From assembly GCA_045612065.1 (NCBI GenBank), contig JAZKYH010000050.1, forward strand, positions 1 through 64,000: DNA of 64,000 bases. Reading direction: 5' to 3'. This document shows positions 52,457 to 60,642 of this stretch, in pieces. The notes under the pieces are model-generated. The model was not told where the DNA came from and searched no databases. It worked only from the letters and a program-made list of their open reading frames with translations. The DNA is from UBA1189 sp045612065. GTDB lineage: Bacteria > Bacteroidota > Bacteroidia > Bacteroidales > Bacteroidaceae. The position numbers and the translations under genes were made by a program. Position 1 is the stretch's first letter; each line of letters begins with the position of its first letter.

Positions 52457-53416
52457 TTAGCTTGTAGCGCTGTTACGTTTCTTATACAGCTGGTATGAAT
52501 TGAATATGTTATGCCATACGCTGTAGAAGCCTCCCGCGATGGCTGTCACAGGGGTGAGGAAGGTGTATGCCATCCAAATGGCAAAGACCGTGTTCTTCTG
52601 TCCGATGGCTTGTCCAGAAGCTATGGCGTCATTGGTGGCAATTCCTACGCGGCGGCCTATGGTGAATTGAGCCCAGCAGCATCCAAGAGTGATGATGGCT
52701 ATGCCAATTAGTGTGGGTAGGGGTACATGGCTATTCATAATTGCACGTGTAGTGACTGCAATAGCCATAGTAAGTGCAATGGTCCATAGGTAGAAAGCCG
52801 TGTCGCCTGTGTTTTGTAATCGTTGGGCGAGGCGTGGCATCGTATAACGTATAACCCAAGCCAATAGGAGGGGGAAGATGAGAGTGGGGAACACCTGTCG
52901 GGTAATGAGTATGAAGGTGGTATAGAAGGTTTGCCCCTCTTGTGGATTTACTAATGGAACAATAATGGGTATGAACAATGCTGCTGCCAAGTTAATGAGT
53001 AGGATGTAAGTGATGAGATGAGCTGCATTACCTCCGAGTTTGGCACACACTACAGCTGCCGCGCATGCTGTAGGGCAGATGAAGCATATCATGGCGCTCT
53101 CTACAATAAGTCGGCATGGTATCGAAGGAAAGAGGATGAGCAACCCTGCAAATAAGGAAAAGGCGCCCACTTGTACGGCTAATAGGGTAGTGTGCCAACG
53201 GCAGGGCTTCAGGTCGGAAGGCTTAATCTTGCAGAATGTGACGAACAGCATGGCGAAGATGAGCATAGGCTGCAAGATACCGATGATTCTGTTTGCTATA
53301 TGTGCTGTGCCCTCAAGAAAAGGAAGATTGGTGTAAATGAAGTACAACACTACACCCATCGCCATGGAGATGGGTAATGCCCAGTTCTTGTAGAATCGGA
53401 GTATAGTTTTCAGCAT
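52457..53416 (-). CDS. BASS-type transporter (bile acid:sodium symporter-like)
   Basis: 319 residues, nine to ten TM helices. The SBF-type pattern is visible: FVTFCKIKPSDLK, CPTACAAAVVCAKLGGNAAH and the second-repeat GQAIGQKNTVFAIWMAYTF. BASS proteins are Na+-driven organic-anion symporters; the substrate is not known. It is convergent with thiN (4 nt) and separated from dsbD by a terminator hairpin. Confidence 0.8.
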   Translation of the reverse strand: MLKTILRFYKNWALPISMAMGVVLYFIYTNLPFLEGTAHIANRIIGILQPMLIFAMLFVTFCKIKPSDLKPCRWHTTLLAVQVGAFSLFAGLLILFPSIPCRLIVESAMICFICPTACAAAVVCAKLGGNAAHLITYILLINLAAALFIPIIVPLVNPQEGQTFYTTFILITRQVFPTLIFPLLLAWVIRYTMPRLAQRLQNTGDTAFYLWTIALTMAIAVTTRAIMNSHVPLPTLIGIAIITLGCCWAQFTIGRRVGIATNDAIASGQAIGQKNTVFAIWMAYTFLTPVTAIAGGFYSVWHNIFNSYQLYKKRNSATS

Positions 53417-53438
53417 AGGGCCTTTCTTCTAAATCAAG

Positions 53439-53470
53439 AAATACCCTCAGCATTCAGCGTGAGGGTATTT
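53439..53470 (-). terminator. dsbD terminator
   Basis: Perfect 11-bp stem (AAATACCCTCA at 53439-53449 with 53460-53470) around a 10-nt loop, 23 nt after the dsbD stop in the minus sense and before the BASS gene. Confidence 0.75.
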
Positions 53471-53492
53471 CCTATAATATTAAAGCTTTGAT

Positions 53493-55571
53493 TTATCGCT
53501 TGCTATATTCAGCCAATCCTTCTTGGAGGAAGTTTACATAGGCCTCGATATCCTCATCGTATGAGCGCGATGTGGTAAGCGGATGGCCTTCATTGTCAAG
53601 CAATACGTAGAAAGGCTGTGCATTGGCACCGAACTTGGTACGCTGCAAGTAGCTCCATTTGTCTCCGATGGTGCGCAATACAACATCCTTGCCATTCTCG
53701 GTGAAACGGATGGGTTCTGCGAGTGGGGTCTTGTCGTCTACGTAGAGTGAAACGAGTACGTAATCTTTCTCAATGAGGTTGATAACCTTCTCGTCTGCCA
53801 GTACTGACTGCTCCATCTCTCGGCAGTTCACACAGCCGTAGCCACTGAAGTCAAGCATTACGGGCTTGCCTTCCTTGCGTGCGATGGCCATACCTTGATC
53901 GTAGTCCATAGTAACAGGGTGTAACTCTTGTTCGTAGAGGTTGAAGTCCTGTGTGCTCATAGGAGGTGAGAAGGCACTGATTGCCTTACAGGGAGCACCC
54001 CAAAGGCCAGGAACCATATAGATGGCAAAAGCGAACGAGATGAGTCCGATCATGAATCGGGGAACTGCCACTTTGCGGTCATCTTCATCATCGTGAGGGA
54101 ACTGAATCCATTTCATGAGGTATGCACCGAGCAGTGCGAAGAGGGCAATCCAAAGGGCGAGGAAGGTCTCGCGATCCAAAATGTGCCAGCCATAAGCGAG
54201 GTCGGCAACAGAGAGGAACTTGAGTGCAAAGGCCAACTCAACGAAAGCAAGCACTACCTTCACGGTATTCATCCAACCTCCGCTCTTGGGCGCAGCTTTG
54301 AGCCATGCGGGGAAGATGGCGAAAAGGGTGAAAGGCAATGCCAAGGCGATAGAGAAGCCGAGCATGCCAATGGTGGGCGCCAAAATATTTCCTGTGGTAG
54401 ATACCTCTACGAGCAAGAAACCGATGATGGGACCTGTGCATGAGAATGATACGAGGGTCAAGGTAAATGCCATGAGGAAGATGCCGAGCAGGCCACCAGT
54501 CTTCTCTGCTTTACCATCCACTGCGGTAGTCCACTTTTCGGGCAAGGTGAGCTCAAAAGCTCCCATGAACGACATGGCAAATACTACCAAGAGGAGGAAG
54601 AAGAAGAGGTTGGGTACAGCTGCGGTAGAAAGCGCATTGAGGGCGCTGGCGCCAAATACCAATGTTACGAACAATCCCAGCAATACGTAGATGACTACGA
54701 TAGATACTCCATAAATGTAAGCATCGCGGCGACCCTTCTTCTTGTCACCACTGCGCTTGAGGAAGAAGCTCACGGTCATGGGGATGATGGGCCACACGCA
54801 GGGAGTTACGAGAGCAACAACACCACCAGCTAAACCGAGGAGGAAAATCACCCAGAGTGACTGGTTTGCGGTGTCAGCTGTTCCTTTGGGTTGACCCAAC
54901 TCGTCGATGACGGGTTCCCAAAGAGCACCAAAAGGAGACTGAGATTTCTCTATCTTCTCAGCAGGAGCCTCTTCGGCAGGGGCAGTCTCTTCAACCTTCA
55001 CCTCGGCGATGGGCTCCACCTTTGCGGCTTCAACCACCTTTGTGGCTGTCTCTGCCTTGGTAACCTTTGCTACGGGCTTTGCCGCGGGTGTAGCAGCCTG
55101 TGCTTTTACTACAGGGCTTGCCGTGTAGTTGAACTCAACGTTGGTGGGGGGGAGGCAGTTTTCGTCGTTGCAAGCTCCGTATTGGAAATAGCCTTGCACT
55201 TTGCTGTTCTCCTTTTCGATGATGAATCGCTGTACGAAGGTTACTTTGTCCTCAAAGTAACGTACATCCATGCCGAACATGTCGTCGTACTTGCTGATTT
55301 CTTTACCTTCAAAGGTGAGTTTGCCATCGAGGCGAGCACCGTCCAAAGTCTCTGCCACGAGTACGGCAGCCGTGGGGCCATCTTCTAACTCTGTTGAGTA
55401 GAGGTGCCATCCGGCTTCAATAGTGGCGGCAATGCGCAATTCAGCAACGTTGTCACCAACCATCTTCCATGAGGCCTCACACTGGATAGGCTCATGCATC
55501 TGTGCAAATGTCATCATCGCTACACAGAGCAATGAGAGCAATGCACCCATTCGTTTAATCATAGTTTTCAT
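53493..55571 (-). CDS. dsbD: Thiol:disulfide interchange protein DsbD
   Basis: 692 residues: signal peptide, N-terminal alpha domain (~25-150) with CNDENC (Cys134, Cys139), a low-complexity Ala/Lys/Glu-Pro linker (~155-215), eight TM helices (~225-500) with the redox cysteines in VTPCVWPIIP and SFSCTGPIIG, and a C-terminal thioredoxin domain with GYGCVNCREME (Cys580, Cys583). It carries electrons from cytoplasmic thioredoxin to the periplasm, possibly feeding the TlpA and Omp28 proteins of this window. It is complete and of normal length. Confidence 0.96.
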   Translation of the reverse strand: MKTMIKRMGALLSLLCVAMMTFAQMHEPIQCEASWKMVGDNVAELRIAATIEAGWHLYSTELEDGPTAAVLVAETLDGARLDGKLTFEGKEISKYDDMFGMDVRYFEDKVTFVQRFIIEKENSKVQGYFQYGACNDENCLPPTNVEFNYTASPVVKAQAATPAAKPVAKVTKAETATKVVEAAKVEPIAEVKVEETAPAEEAPAEKIEKSQSPFGALWEPVIDELGQPKGTADTANQSLWVIFLLGLAGGVVALVTPCVWPIIPMTVSFFLKRSGDKKKGRRDAYIYGVSIVVIYVLLGLFVTLVFGASALNALSTAAVPNLFFFLLLVVFAMSFMGAFELTLPEKWTTAVDGKAEKTGGLLGIFLMAFTLTLVSFSCTGPIIGFLLVEVSTTGNILAPTIGMLGFSIALALPFTLFAIFPAWLKAAPKSGGWMNTVKVVLAFVELAFALKFLSVADLAYGWHILDRETFLALWIALFALLGAYLMKWIQFPHDDEDDRKVAVPRFMIGLISFAFAIYMVPGLWGAPCKAISAFSPPMSTQDFNLYEQELHPVTMDYDQGMAIARKEGKPVMLDFSGYGCVNCREMEQSVLADEKVINLIEKDYVLVSLYVDDKTPLAEPIRFTENGKDVVLRTIGDKWSYLQRTKFGANAQPFYVLLDNEGHPLTTSRSYDEDIEAYVNFLQEGLAEYSKR

Positions 55572-55606
55572 TCTTTGTGTCTGATATGTAAATAGTTTTC
55601 AATCTG

Positions 55607-55638
55607 CAAAGCTACGACTTTTATGCGACATGGCCAAA
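55607..55638 (-). promoter_or_regulatory. dsbD promoter
   Basis: On the minus strand TTTG (55635-55638), 20-nt spacer, TAGCTTTG (55607-55614), 36 nt before the dsbD ATG. A very good match to the Bacteroidetes promoter. Confidence 0.75.
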
Positions 55639-55743
55639 CTTCGTGGTTTATTTCTCTTGATGAGGCTTTGGGGTAATAGTTATATTGTCTCTCCCAATAA
55701 CCTCCTACACTCACATTTCACTTCGGGTAGCGTCCTCCGCGCT

Positions 55744-55820
55744 AGCTATTGAGGCGCGCCGCGATAGCTACCGCGCCGCATCGCGGTAGCTTGCGAGGAA
55801 TGCCTCGGTAGCTACTGAGC
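55744..55820. repeat. G+C-rich palindromes with GGTAGCTA words (second locus)
   Basis: Includes a perfect 9-bp stem GCTACCGCG (55767-55775) with CGCGGTAGC (55782-55790), the near-palindrome CTCGGTAGCTACTGAG (55804-55819) and further copies of TAGCTA. The same GGTAGCTA/CGCGG words form the palindrome after recO (19375-19410), so these look like members of one REP-like family. The remaining 55639-55918 shows no gene. Confidence 0.65.
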
Positions 55821-55918
55821 CGACACTTTGCTTATGGCCAAGAAATAATAGGGCAGTAATGCAGATGTTTGTCCACGATGCAAAATACCGCGTTGTTGGC
55901 AATGACAACAACGGTGAC

Positions 55919-55965
55919 CTAAAAGCTTGTTTCACTCGGTATGCTACGAGACGCTTGGACAAGCT
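55919..55965 (-). terminator. radA terminator
   Basis: Read on the minus strand: AGCTTGT (55959-55965) pairs with ACAAGCT (55924-55930), with an inner CTCG/CGAG stem, followed directly by TTTTAGG. It lies 22 nt after the radA stop. Confidence 0.7.
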
Positions 55966-55986
55966 GCTATATTATTACCCTTTGTT

Positions 55987-57354
55987 TTACCCAAACAAAA
56001 TTCTGAAAGCCTCCTCTACTTTGCGCACGGGGCATATTTCAATGCCGAAACGGGTAGGGTCGAGGCCCTGCATATTGTGCTTGGGGATGATGATTTGTTT
56101 GAAACCTAACTTCTCGGCCTCGGCAATGCGTTGCTCGATGCGGCTCACGGGGCGTATCTCACCCGAAAGACCTACCTCGCCTGCCATGCACACGGTGGGC
56201 TCTATCTCGGTGTCCATATTGCTCGATAGGATGGCACTGATGACGCTGAGGTCTATGGCGGGGTCGTTGACACGGAGACCTCCGGCAATGTTAAGGAACA
56301 CATCCTTTTGAGCCAGCTTGAAGCCTACTCGCTTCTCGAGCACAGCAAGGAGCATATTCATGCGGCGCAAGTCGAAGCCGGTGGCCGAGCGTTGCGGGGT
56401 GCCATAGGCGGCGGTGCTCACGAGTGCTTGTGTCTCGATGAGGAAGGGGCGTATGCCCTCGATGGCCGAGGCAATGGCAATGCCGCTCATACCCTCGTGG
56501 CGGTCGGTAAGGAGCAGTTCCGAGGGGTTGCTCACCTGGCGAAGCCCGTCGCCACGCATCTCGTAAATACCCAACTCGGCGGTACTTCCGAAACGGTTCT
56601 TGATGCCGCGCAAGATGCGGTACATGTGGTGTTGGTCGCCCTCGAACTGGAGCACGCAGTCGACGATGTGCTCCAATATCTTGGGGCCGGCGATGCTTCC
56701 CTCCTTGTTGATGTGTCCGATGAGGATGGTGGGGATGTTGCTCTCCTTGGTGAACTTGAGCAGAGAAGCGGCACACTCACGTATCTGCACGATACTTCCG
56801 GGAGATGACTCGGCAGTGTCGGTAGAGATGGTTTGTATGGAGTCTATGACAATGAGATCGGGCTGCGTCTCCTTGATGTGTGCATATATCTTCTCCAGTG
56901 AGGTCTCGCACAGGATGAGGCAGTTGGCGTTGGTGTGGGCAATGCGGTCGGCACGGAGCTTGAGTTGTCTGGCACTTTCCTCGCCCGATACGTAGAGTAC
57001 GCGCTGTTCGGGCATATGGAGTATGGTCTGCAGCACCAGGGTACTCTTGCCAATGCCGGGCTCGCCACCGATGAGGATGAGTGAGCCGGGTACGAGTCCG
57101 CCACCGAGCACACGGTTGAGCTCCTCATCATGCATGTCGATGCGTGGTTCCTCACCCGTAGCAATCTCTTCGAGGCGCACGGGGCGTGCCTTCTCAAAGG
57201 TGAAGCCCGGTGCGGCGCGCTTCTCTGTCGCTGCAGGGCGCATTACCTGCTCCTTCATCGTGTTCCACTGTCCGCACGAGGGGCAGCGGCCTGCCCATTT
57301 GGGTGAATCGTAGCCACACTCGGTACATACGTATGCTATTCTCTCTTTTGCCAT
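55987..57354 (-). CDS. radA: DNA repair protein RadA
   Basis: 455 residues. A zinc finger (CTECGYDSPKWAGRCPSCGQW), RecA-like ATPase with Walker A GGEPGIGKST and VIDSIQTISTD, the RadA-specific KNRFGSTAELGIYEM motif, and a C-terminal Lon-like domain (SATGFDLRRMNMLLAVLEKR, GEVGLSGEIRPVSRIEQRI). It drives branch migration in homologous recombination; in naturally transformable bacteria it also helps integrate incoming DNA, of interest given comEC at 26430. Complete; followed by a terminator. Confidence 0.97.
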   Translation of the reverse strand: MAKERIAYVCTECGYDSPKWAGRCPSCGQWNTMKEQVMRPAATEKRAAPGFTFEKARPVRLEEIATGEEPRIDMHDEELNRVLGGGLVPGSLILIGGEPGIGKSTLVLQTILHMPEQRVLYVSGEESARQLKLRADRIAHTNANCLILCETSLEKIYAHIKETQPDLIVIDSIQTISTDTAESSPGSIVQIRECAASLLKFTKESNIPTILIGHINKEGSIAGPKILEHIVDCVLQFEGDQHHMYRILRGIKNRFGSTAELGIYEMRGDGLRQVSNPSELLLTDRHEGMSGIAIASAIEGIRPFLIETQALVSTAAYGTPQRSATGFDLRRMNMLLAVLEKRVGFKLAQKDVFLNIAGGLRVNDPAIDLSVISAILSSNMDTEIEPTVCMAGEVGLSGEIRPVSRIEQRIAEAEKLGFKQIIIPKHNMQGLDPTRFGIEICPVRKVEEAFRILFG

Positions 57355-57459
57355 TTTGTTATGTCTGGATAGGTGTGCGAAGGTACGAAAAATATATATG
57401 AAACGGTGGATGTTCTTTGATTTTTATTCTGATAAGGTGGCTATTTGTGAAAAAAGTTC

Positions 57460-57467
57460 TAACTTTG
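57460..57467 (+). promoter_or_regulatory. -7 element of the GH2 gene
   Basis: TAACTTTG matches TAnnTTTG, 21 nt before the ATG at 57489. A TTTG at 57444-57447 is too close to serve as a normal -33. Confidence 0.5.
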
Positions 57468-57488
57468 TGGTAGCATAAATCTATTACT

Positions 57489-59906
57489 ATGAAAAAAATA
57501 TTGATATCGTTGCTATGCCTTATGAGCATAGGTGCTACGGCTCAAGTGTCGTTTGGCGCGTCGGAGAAGTTTAATGATAACTGGCGTTTTGTTCTTGCCG
57601 ATGATAGTGCAGCCATCTTTCCTGATTATGATGATAGCCGTTGGCGAGAGTTGACGCTACCTCACGATTGGAGTATCGAGAGTGCTCCTTCTCAGGCTTT
57701 GGCGAGCTGTACGGGCTATCTGCCCGGTGGCATAGGGTGGTATCGCAAGACCTTCCGTGTTACCGATGCGGCTGCACGCCACTACATTTACTTCGAGGGC
57801 GTGTATAACCGAAGTGATGTATACATCAATGGACATCATCTCGGGCATCGTCCAAATGGATATGTGTCGTTTATGTATGACCTCACTCCCTACTTGAATA
57901 AGGGAGGTGATAATGTTATTGTTGTGCGTGTGGACCATAGCCGCTATGCTGACTCGCGTTGGTATACAGGTTCGGGTATCTATCGCGATGTGTATCTCGT
58001 GGCTGCTCCCGAGCTGCACCTCTCGCAGTGGGGGGTAGCCTATCGTGCAGCCAAGCTCTCCGATCGTAGTGCTACCATTGAAGTCGATGTGGCCGTGGAT
58101 AATCATACAACACAGCTCCAAAAGGTACAGACACGTATCACGATGCTCGATGCCGAAGGCAAGCAGGTGGCAACAGCTACGAAAAGTGCAGTCGTTGGTG
58201 CCGAAGAACTCAATAGTCAATTGCCAATAGTCAATTGCCAACTGAAGAATCCGCATCGCTGGAATCTCGATGAACCTTATCTCTACACTTTGCGTGTGGA
58301 ACTGCTTACCGGGGATAAAGTGGTGGATCAGGCTGAGGTGCGTGCAGGACTTAGAACATTGGAGTTTAGTGCCGACAAGGGCTTTGCACTCAACGGCAAG
58401 AATATGAAGGTTAAGGGCGTGTGCCTGCACCATGATGCAGGCGTGCTCGGCGCTGTGGTGCCTCCTGAGGTATGGCGTCGTCGTATAGAGTCGCTCAAGG
58501 CAATGGGTGCCAATGCTATCCGCATGAGCCACAATCCGCAAGCTCCCATCGTGTATGATCTATGTGATGAGTTGGGTATGCTTGTGATGGACGAGGGAAG
58601 CGATGAGTGGGAGTTCCCCAAACGTAAATGGATAAAGGGCTGGAACAAGGGCGAACCGGGCTATGAGGGAACCTACGACTTCTTCGAGGAGTGGATAGAA
58701 CGAGATATCACCGACATTGTGCGCCGCGACCGCAACCACCCGAGTGTGTTCCTGTGGAGCGTGGGTAATGAGGTGGACTATCCCAACGACCCTTACTCAC
58801 ATCCCGTACTCGATGGTAGCAGCATCAGCCAACCCATGTTTGGAGGCTATGACCCCGAGCGTCCTCATGCCGAGCGCATAGGTAAGATTGCTAAGCGACT
58901 GGCAGCTTGCATACGTGCTGTCGATTCTTCTCGCCCTGTCACGGGAGCTCTTGCCGGTGTGGTCATGAGTAATGAAACGGAATATCCCGAGGCGGTGGAT
59001 GTTGTTGGCTATAACTACACTGAGGACCGCTACGATACCGACCATAAGAAATATCCCAACCGCATCATCTATGGCAGTGAGACACGCAATGACTTTGCTG
59101 CTTGGAAGGCTGTGCGCGACAAGGAACACATCTTCGGCCAGTTCATCTGGACCGGTACCGACTATCTTGGTGAGTCGGGTTCATGGCCTTCGCGCGGACT
59201 ACACACTGGGTTGCTCAATTTTGCCAACTATCCTAAGCCCCGCGGCAAGTTCCGCGAGGCACATTGGAGTATCGAGCCAATGATATACATTGGTACCTAC
59301 CACCGAGGTCGTGGCCGTTGGGGCGACCATCTCTCTATCGACGCTCTTGACTTGTGGAACTATCGCGAAGGGCAGCTTATTCGTGTGGTGTGCTATACCA
59401 ATACGGCTCAGGCACAACTGAAACTTAATGGTGCTGTCGTTGGTGAAATGCGTCCTTATGATGATAGGAGTGGTATGATACATTGGGATATCCCCTATGA
59501 ACCAGGAACTCTTATAGCCGAAGGATACGATGCTGAAGGCAACTTGCTTGCGACGTATGAGATTCATACTAGCGGACGTCCCTATAGCCTTCGTGCTACA
59601 TTGATAGAACCTGAGGTGGCTGCTCACGGAGGCACGGCGCAAGTGCTCGTAGAGGTCGTTGACGAGCAAGGGCATCTCGTGAAGCTTGCCGATAACATGA
59701 TAACTTGTAGGGTGGAGGGAGCTGCCCATTTGTTAGGTCTTGAGAACTCGGACAATGGCGATATGAGTCATCCGAAAGCTCGTCAACGACGTGCATACCA
59801 AGGTTGTCTTGTAGCCTATGTGCAAATCGCTGACGAGTCTCCAGTGAAGTTGACTTTCTCTTCTCCATTGCTTGAGGATGCAGTATTGGATATTGTGCCG
59901 AGGTGA
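57489..59906 (+). CDS. GH2 family beta-galactosidase-like glycoside hydrolase
   Basis: 805 residues. Signal peptide MKKILISLLCLMSIGATAQ; sugar-binding domain (~25-190; ELTLPHDWSIES, SDVYINGHHLGHRPNGYVSF), Ig-like domain (~190-300), TIM barrel (~300-600) with catalytic acid/base Glu428 in LWSVGNEVDYP and nucleophile Glu531 in IIYGSETRN, and C-terminal domains (DUF4982-like). It is a secreted GH2 enzyme, probably beta-galactosidase; exact specificity is not deducible. Residues ~242-251 come from a 14-nt tandem repeat (see 58213). No SusCD pair or regulator is adjacent. Confidence 0.92.
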   Translation: MKKILISLLCLMSIGATAQVSFGASEKFNDNWRFVLADDSAAIFPDYDDSRWRELTLPHDWSIESAPSQALASCTGYLPGGIGWYRKTFRVTDAAARHYIYFEGVYNRSDVYINGHHLGHRPNGYVSFMYDLTPYLNKGGDNVIVVRVDHSRYADSRWYTGSGIYRDVYLVAAPELHLSQWGVAYRAAKLSDRSATIEVDVAVDNHTTQLQKVQTRITMLDAEGKQVATATKSAVVGAEELNSQLPIVNCQLKNPHRWNLDEPYLYTLRVELLTGDKVVDQAEVRAGLRTLEFSADKGFALNGKNMKVKGVCLHHDAGVLGAVVPPEVWRRRIESLKAMGANAIRMSHNPQAPIVYDLCDELGMLVMDEGSDEWEFPKRKWIKGWNKGEPGYEGTYDFFEEWIERDITDIVRRDRNHPSVFLWSVGNEVDYPNDPYSHPVLDGSSISQPMFGGYDPERPHAERIGKIAKRLAACIRAVDSSRPVTGALAGVVMSNETEYPEAVDVVGYNYTEDRYDTDHKKYPNRIIYGSETRNDFAAWKAVRDKEHIFGQFIWTGTDYLGESGSWPSRGLHTGLLNFANYPKPRGKFREAHWSIEPMIYIGTYHRGRGRWGDHLSIDALDLWNYREGQLIRVVCYTNTAQAQLKLNGAVVGEMRPYDDRSGMIHWDIPYEPGTLIAEGYDAEGNLLATYEIHTSGRPYSLRATLIEPEVAAHGGTAQVLVEVVDEQGHLVKLADNMITCRVEGAAHLLGLENSDNGDMSHPKARQRRAYQGCLVAYVQIADESPVKLTFSSPLLEDAVLDIVPR
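58213..58240 (+). repeat. 14-nt tandem word repeat inside the GH2 gene
   Basis: ATAGTCAATTGCCA occurs twice in tandem (58213-58226, 58227-58240) and adds QLPIVNCQL-like residues at the end of the Ig-like domain. The word is of the A+T-rich intergenic type seen elsewhere in the window. The frame stays open. Confidence 0.75.
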
Positions 59907-59933
59907 GTGGCGGTAGTTGTGTGACAATAATAG

Positions 59934-60440
59934 TCATCTGAAGTCTTTGAGCTGCATCTGTAATCGCTGGCGAGTGAAGAAGATGCGGCTCTTTACTGTG
60001 CCAAGAGGAAGTGATAATTTCTCGGCAATCTCGCGATACTTGAATCCTGATACGTGCATGGCAAAGGGGATGCGGTACTCTTTGGGTAGTGCATTTACGG
60101 CACGGCGTATCTCTTTGGTGTCATAGGCGCTCTCGGTGCTTTCGAAGCCTGCATCTTGAGGTAAGGAGAGATGGTAGAGGTTGTCGGTGTGGTCTACGAA
60201 GGTCTGGTCACGCACAGTCTTGCGATAATTGTTTATAAAGATATTGCGCATGATGGTGTATACCCATCCCTTGAAGTTCGTGTCGGGGGTGTACTTGTCA
60301 CGGTTGTCCAGTGCTTTGAGTGAAGTCTCTTGGAGCAGGTCATTGGCTTCTTCGCGATCCATAGTCAGTTTGTACGCGTAACGCAGGAGTTCGTCTTGTA
60401 CTGCAACGAGGTCTCTGTTGAATTTGTCGTTCATATTCAT
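59934..60440 (-). CDS. ECF RNA polymerase sigma factor
   Basis: 168 residues. Region 2 (~10-80: LLRYAYKLTMDREEANDLLQ, FKGWVYTIMRNIFINNYRK) and region 4 (~115-165: LPKEYRIPFAMHVSGFKYRE, EKLSLPLGTVKSRIFFTRQR). No anti-sigma factor gene is adjacent. It is convergent with the GH2 gene, and a minus-strand -7 element lies at 60468-60475. Regulon unknown. The in-frame ATG at 60434 (residue 3) is an alternative start. Confidence 0.93.
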   Translation of the reverse strand: MNMNDKFNRDLVAVQDELLRYAYKLTMDREEANDLLQETSLKALDNRDKYTPDTNFKGWVYTIMRNIFINNYRKTVRDQTFVDHTDNLYHLSLPQDAGFESTESAYDTKEIRRAVNALPKEYRIPFAMHVSGFKYREIAEKLSLPLGTVKSRIFFTRQRLQMQLKDFR

Positions 60441-60467
60441 TCTTTTTAGGGGTTATTGAAACTGCGA

Positions 60468-60475
60468 CAAAAGTA
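60468..60475 (-). promoter_or_regulatory. -7 element of the ECF sigma gene
   Basis: TACTTTTG on the minus strand matches TAnnTTTG, 27 nt before the start. No -33 TTTG is seen, so control by an alternative factor is possible. The flank 60508-60577 contains a further inverted repeat (AACTATCA/TGATAGTT). Confidence 0.45.
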
Positions 60476-60585
60476 GTAGGAATGAATAGTTACGATGGGG
60501 TGTAAACATCCAATTTGAGGGGGGCAAACTATCATTTGTACAATTCTCCCCCTATTTTGATAGTTTTTCCCCTCTGTATAAGATG

Positions 60586-60619
60586 AAAAATGCCGTGCTG
60601 AGGTGATTTCAGCACGGCA
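60586..60619 (-). terminator. Terminator of the M60-type protease gene
   Basis: Perfect 11-bp stem TGCCGTGCTGA (60591-60601) with 60609-60619, 7-nt loop, followed on the minus strand by TTTTTCATC, 24 nt after the stop: a classical intrinsic terminator. Confidence 0.88.
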
Positions 60620-60642
60620 CTAAAGCTTAATTTCAAAAAATG

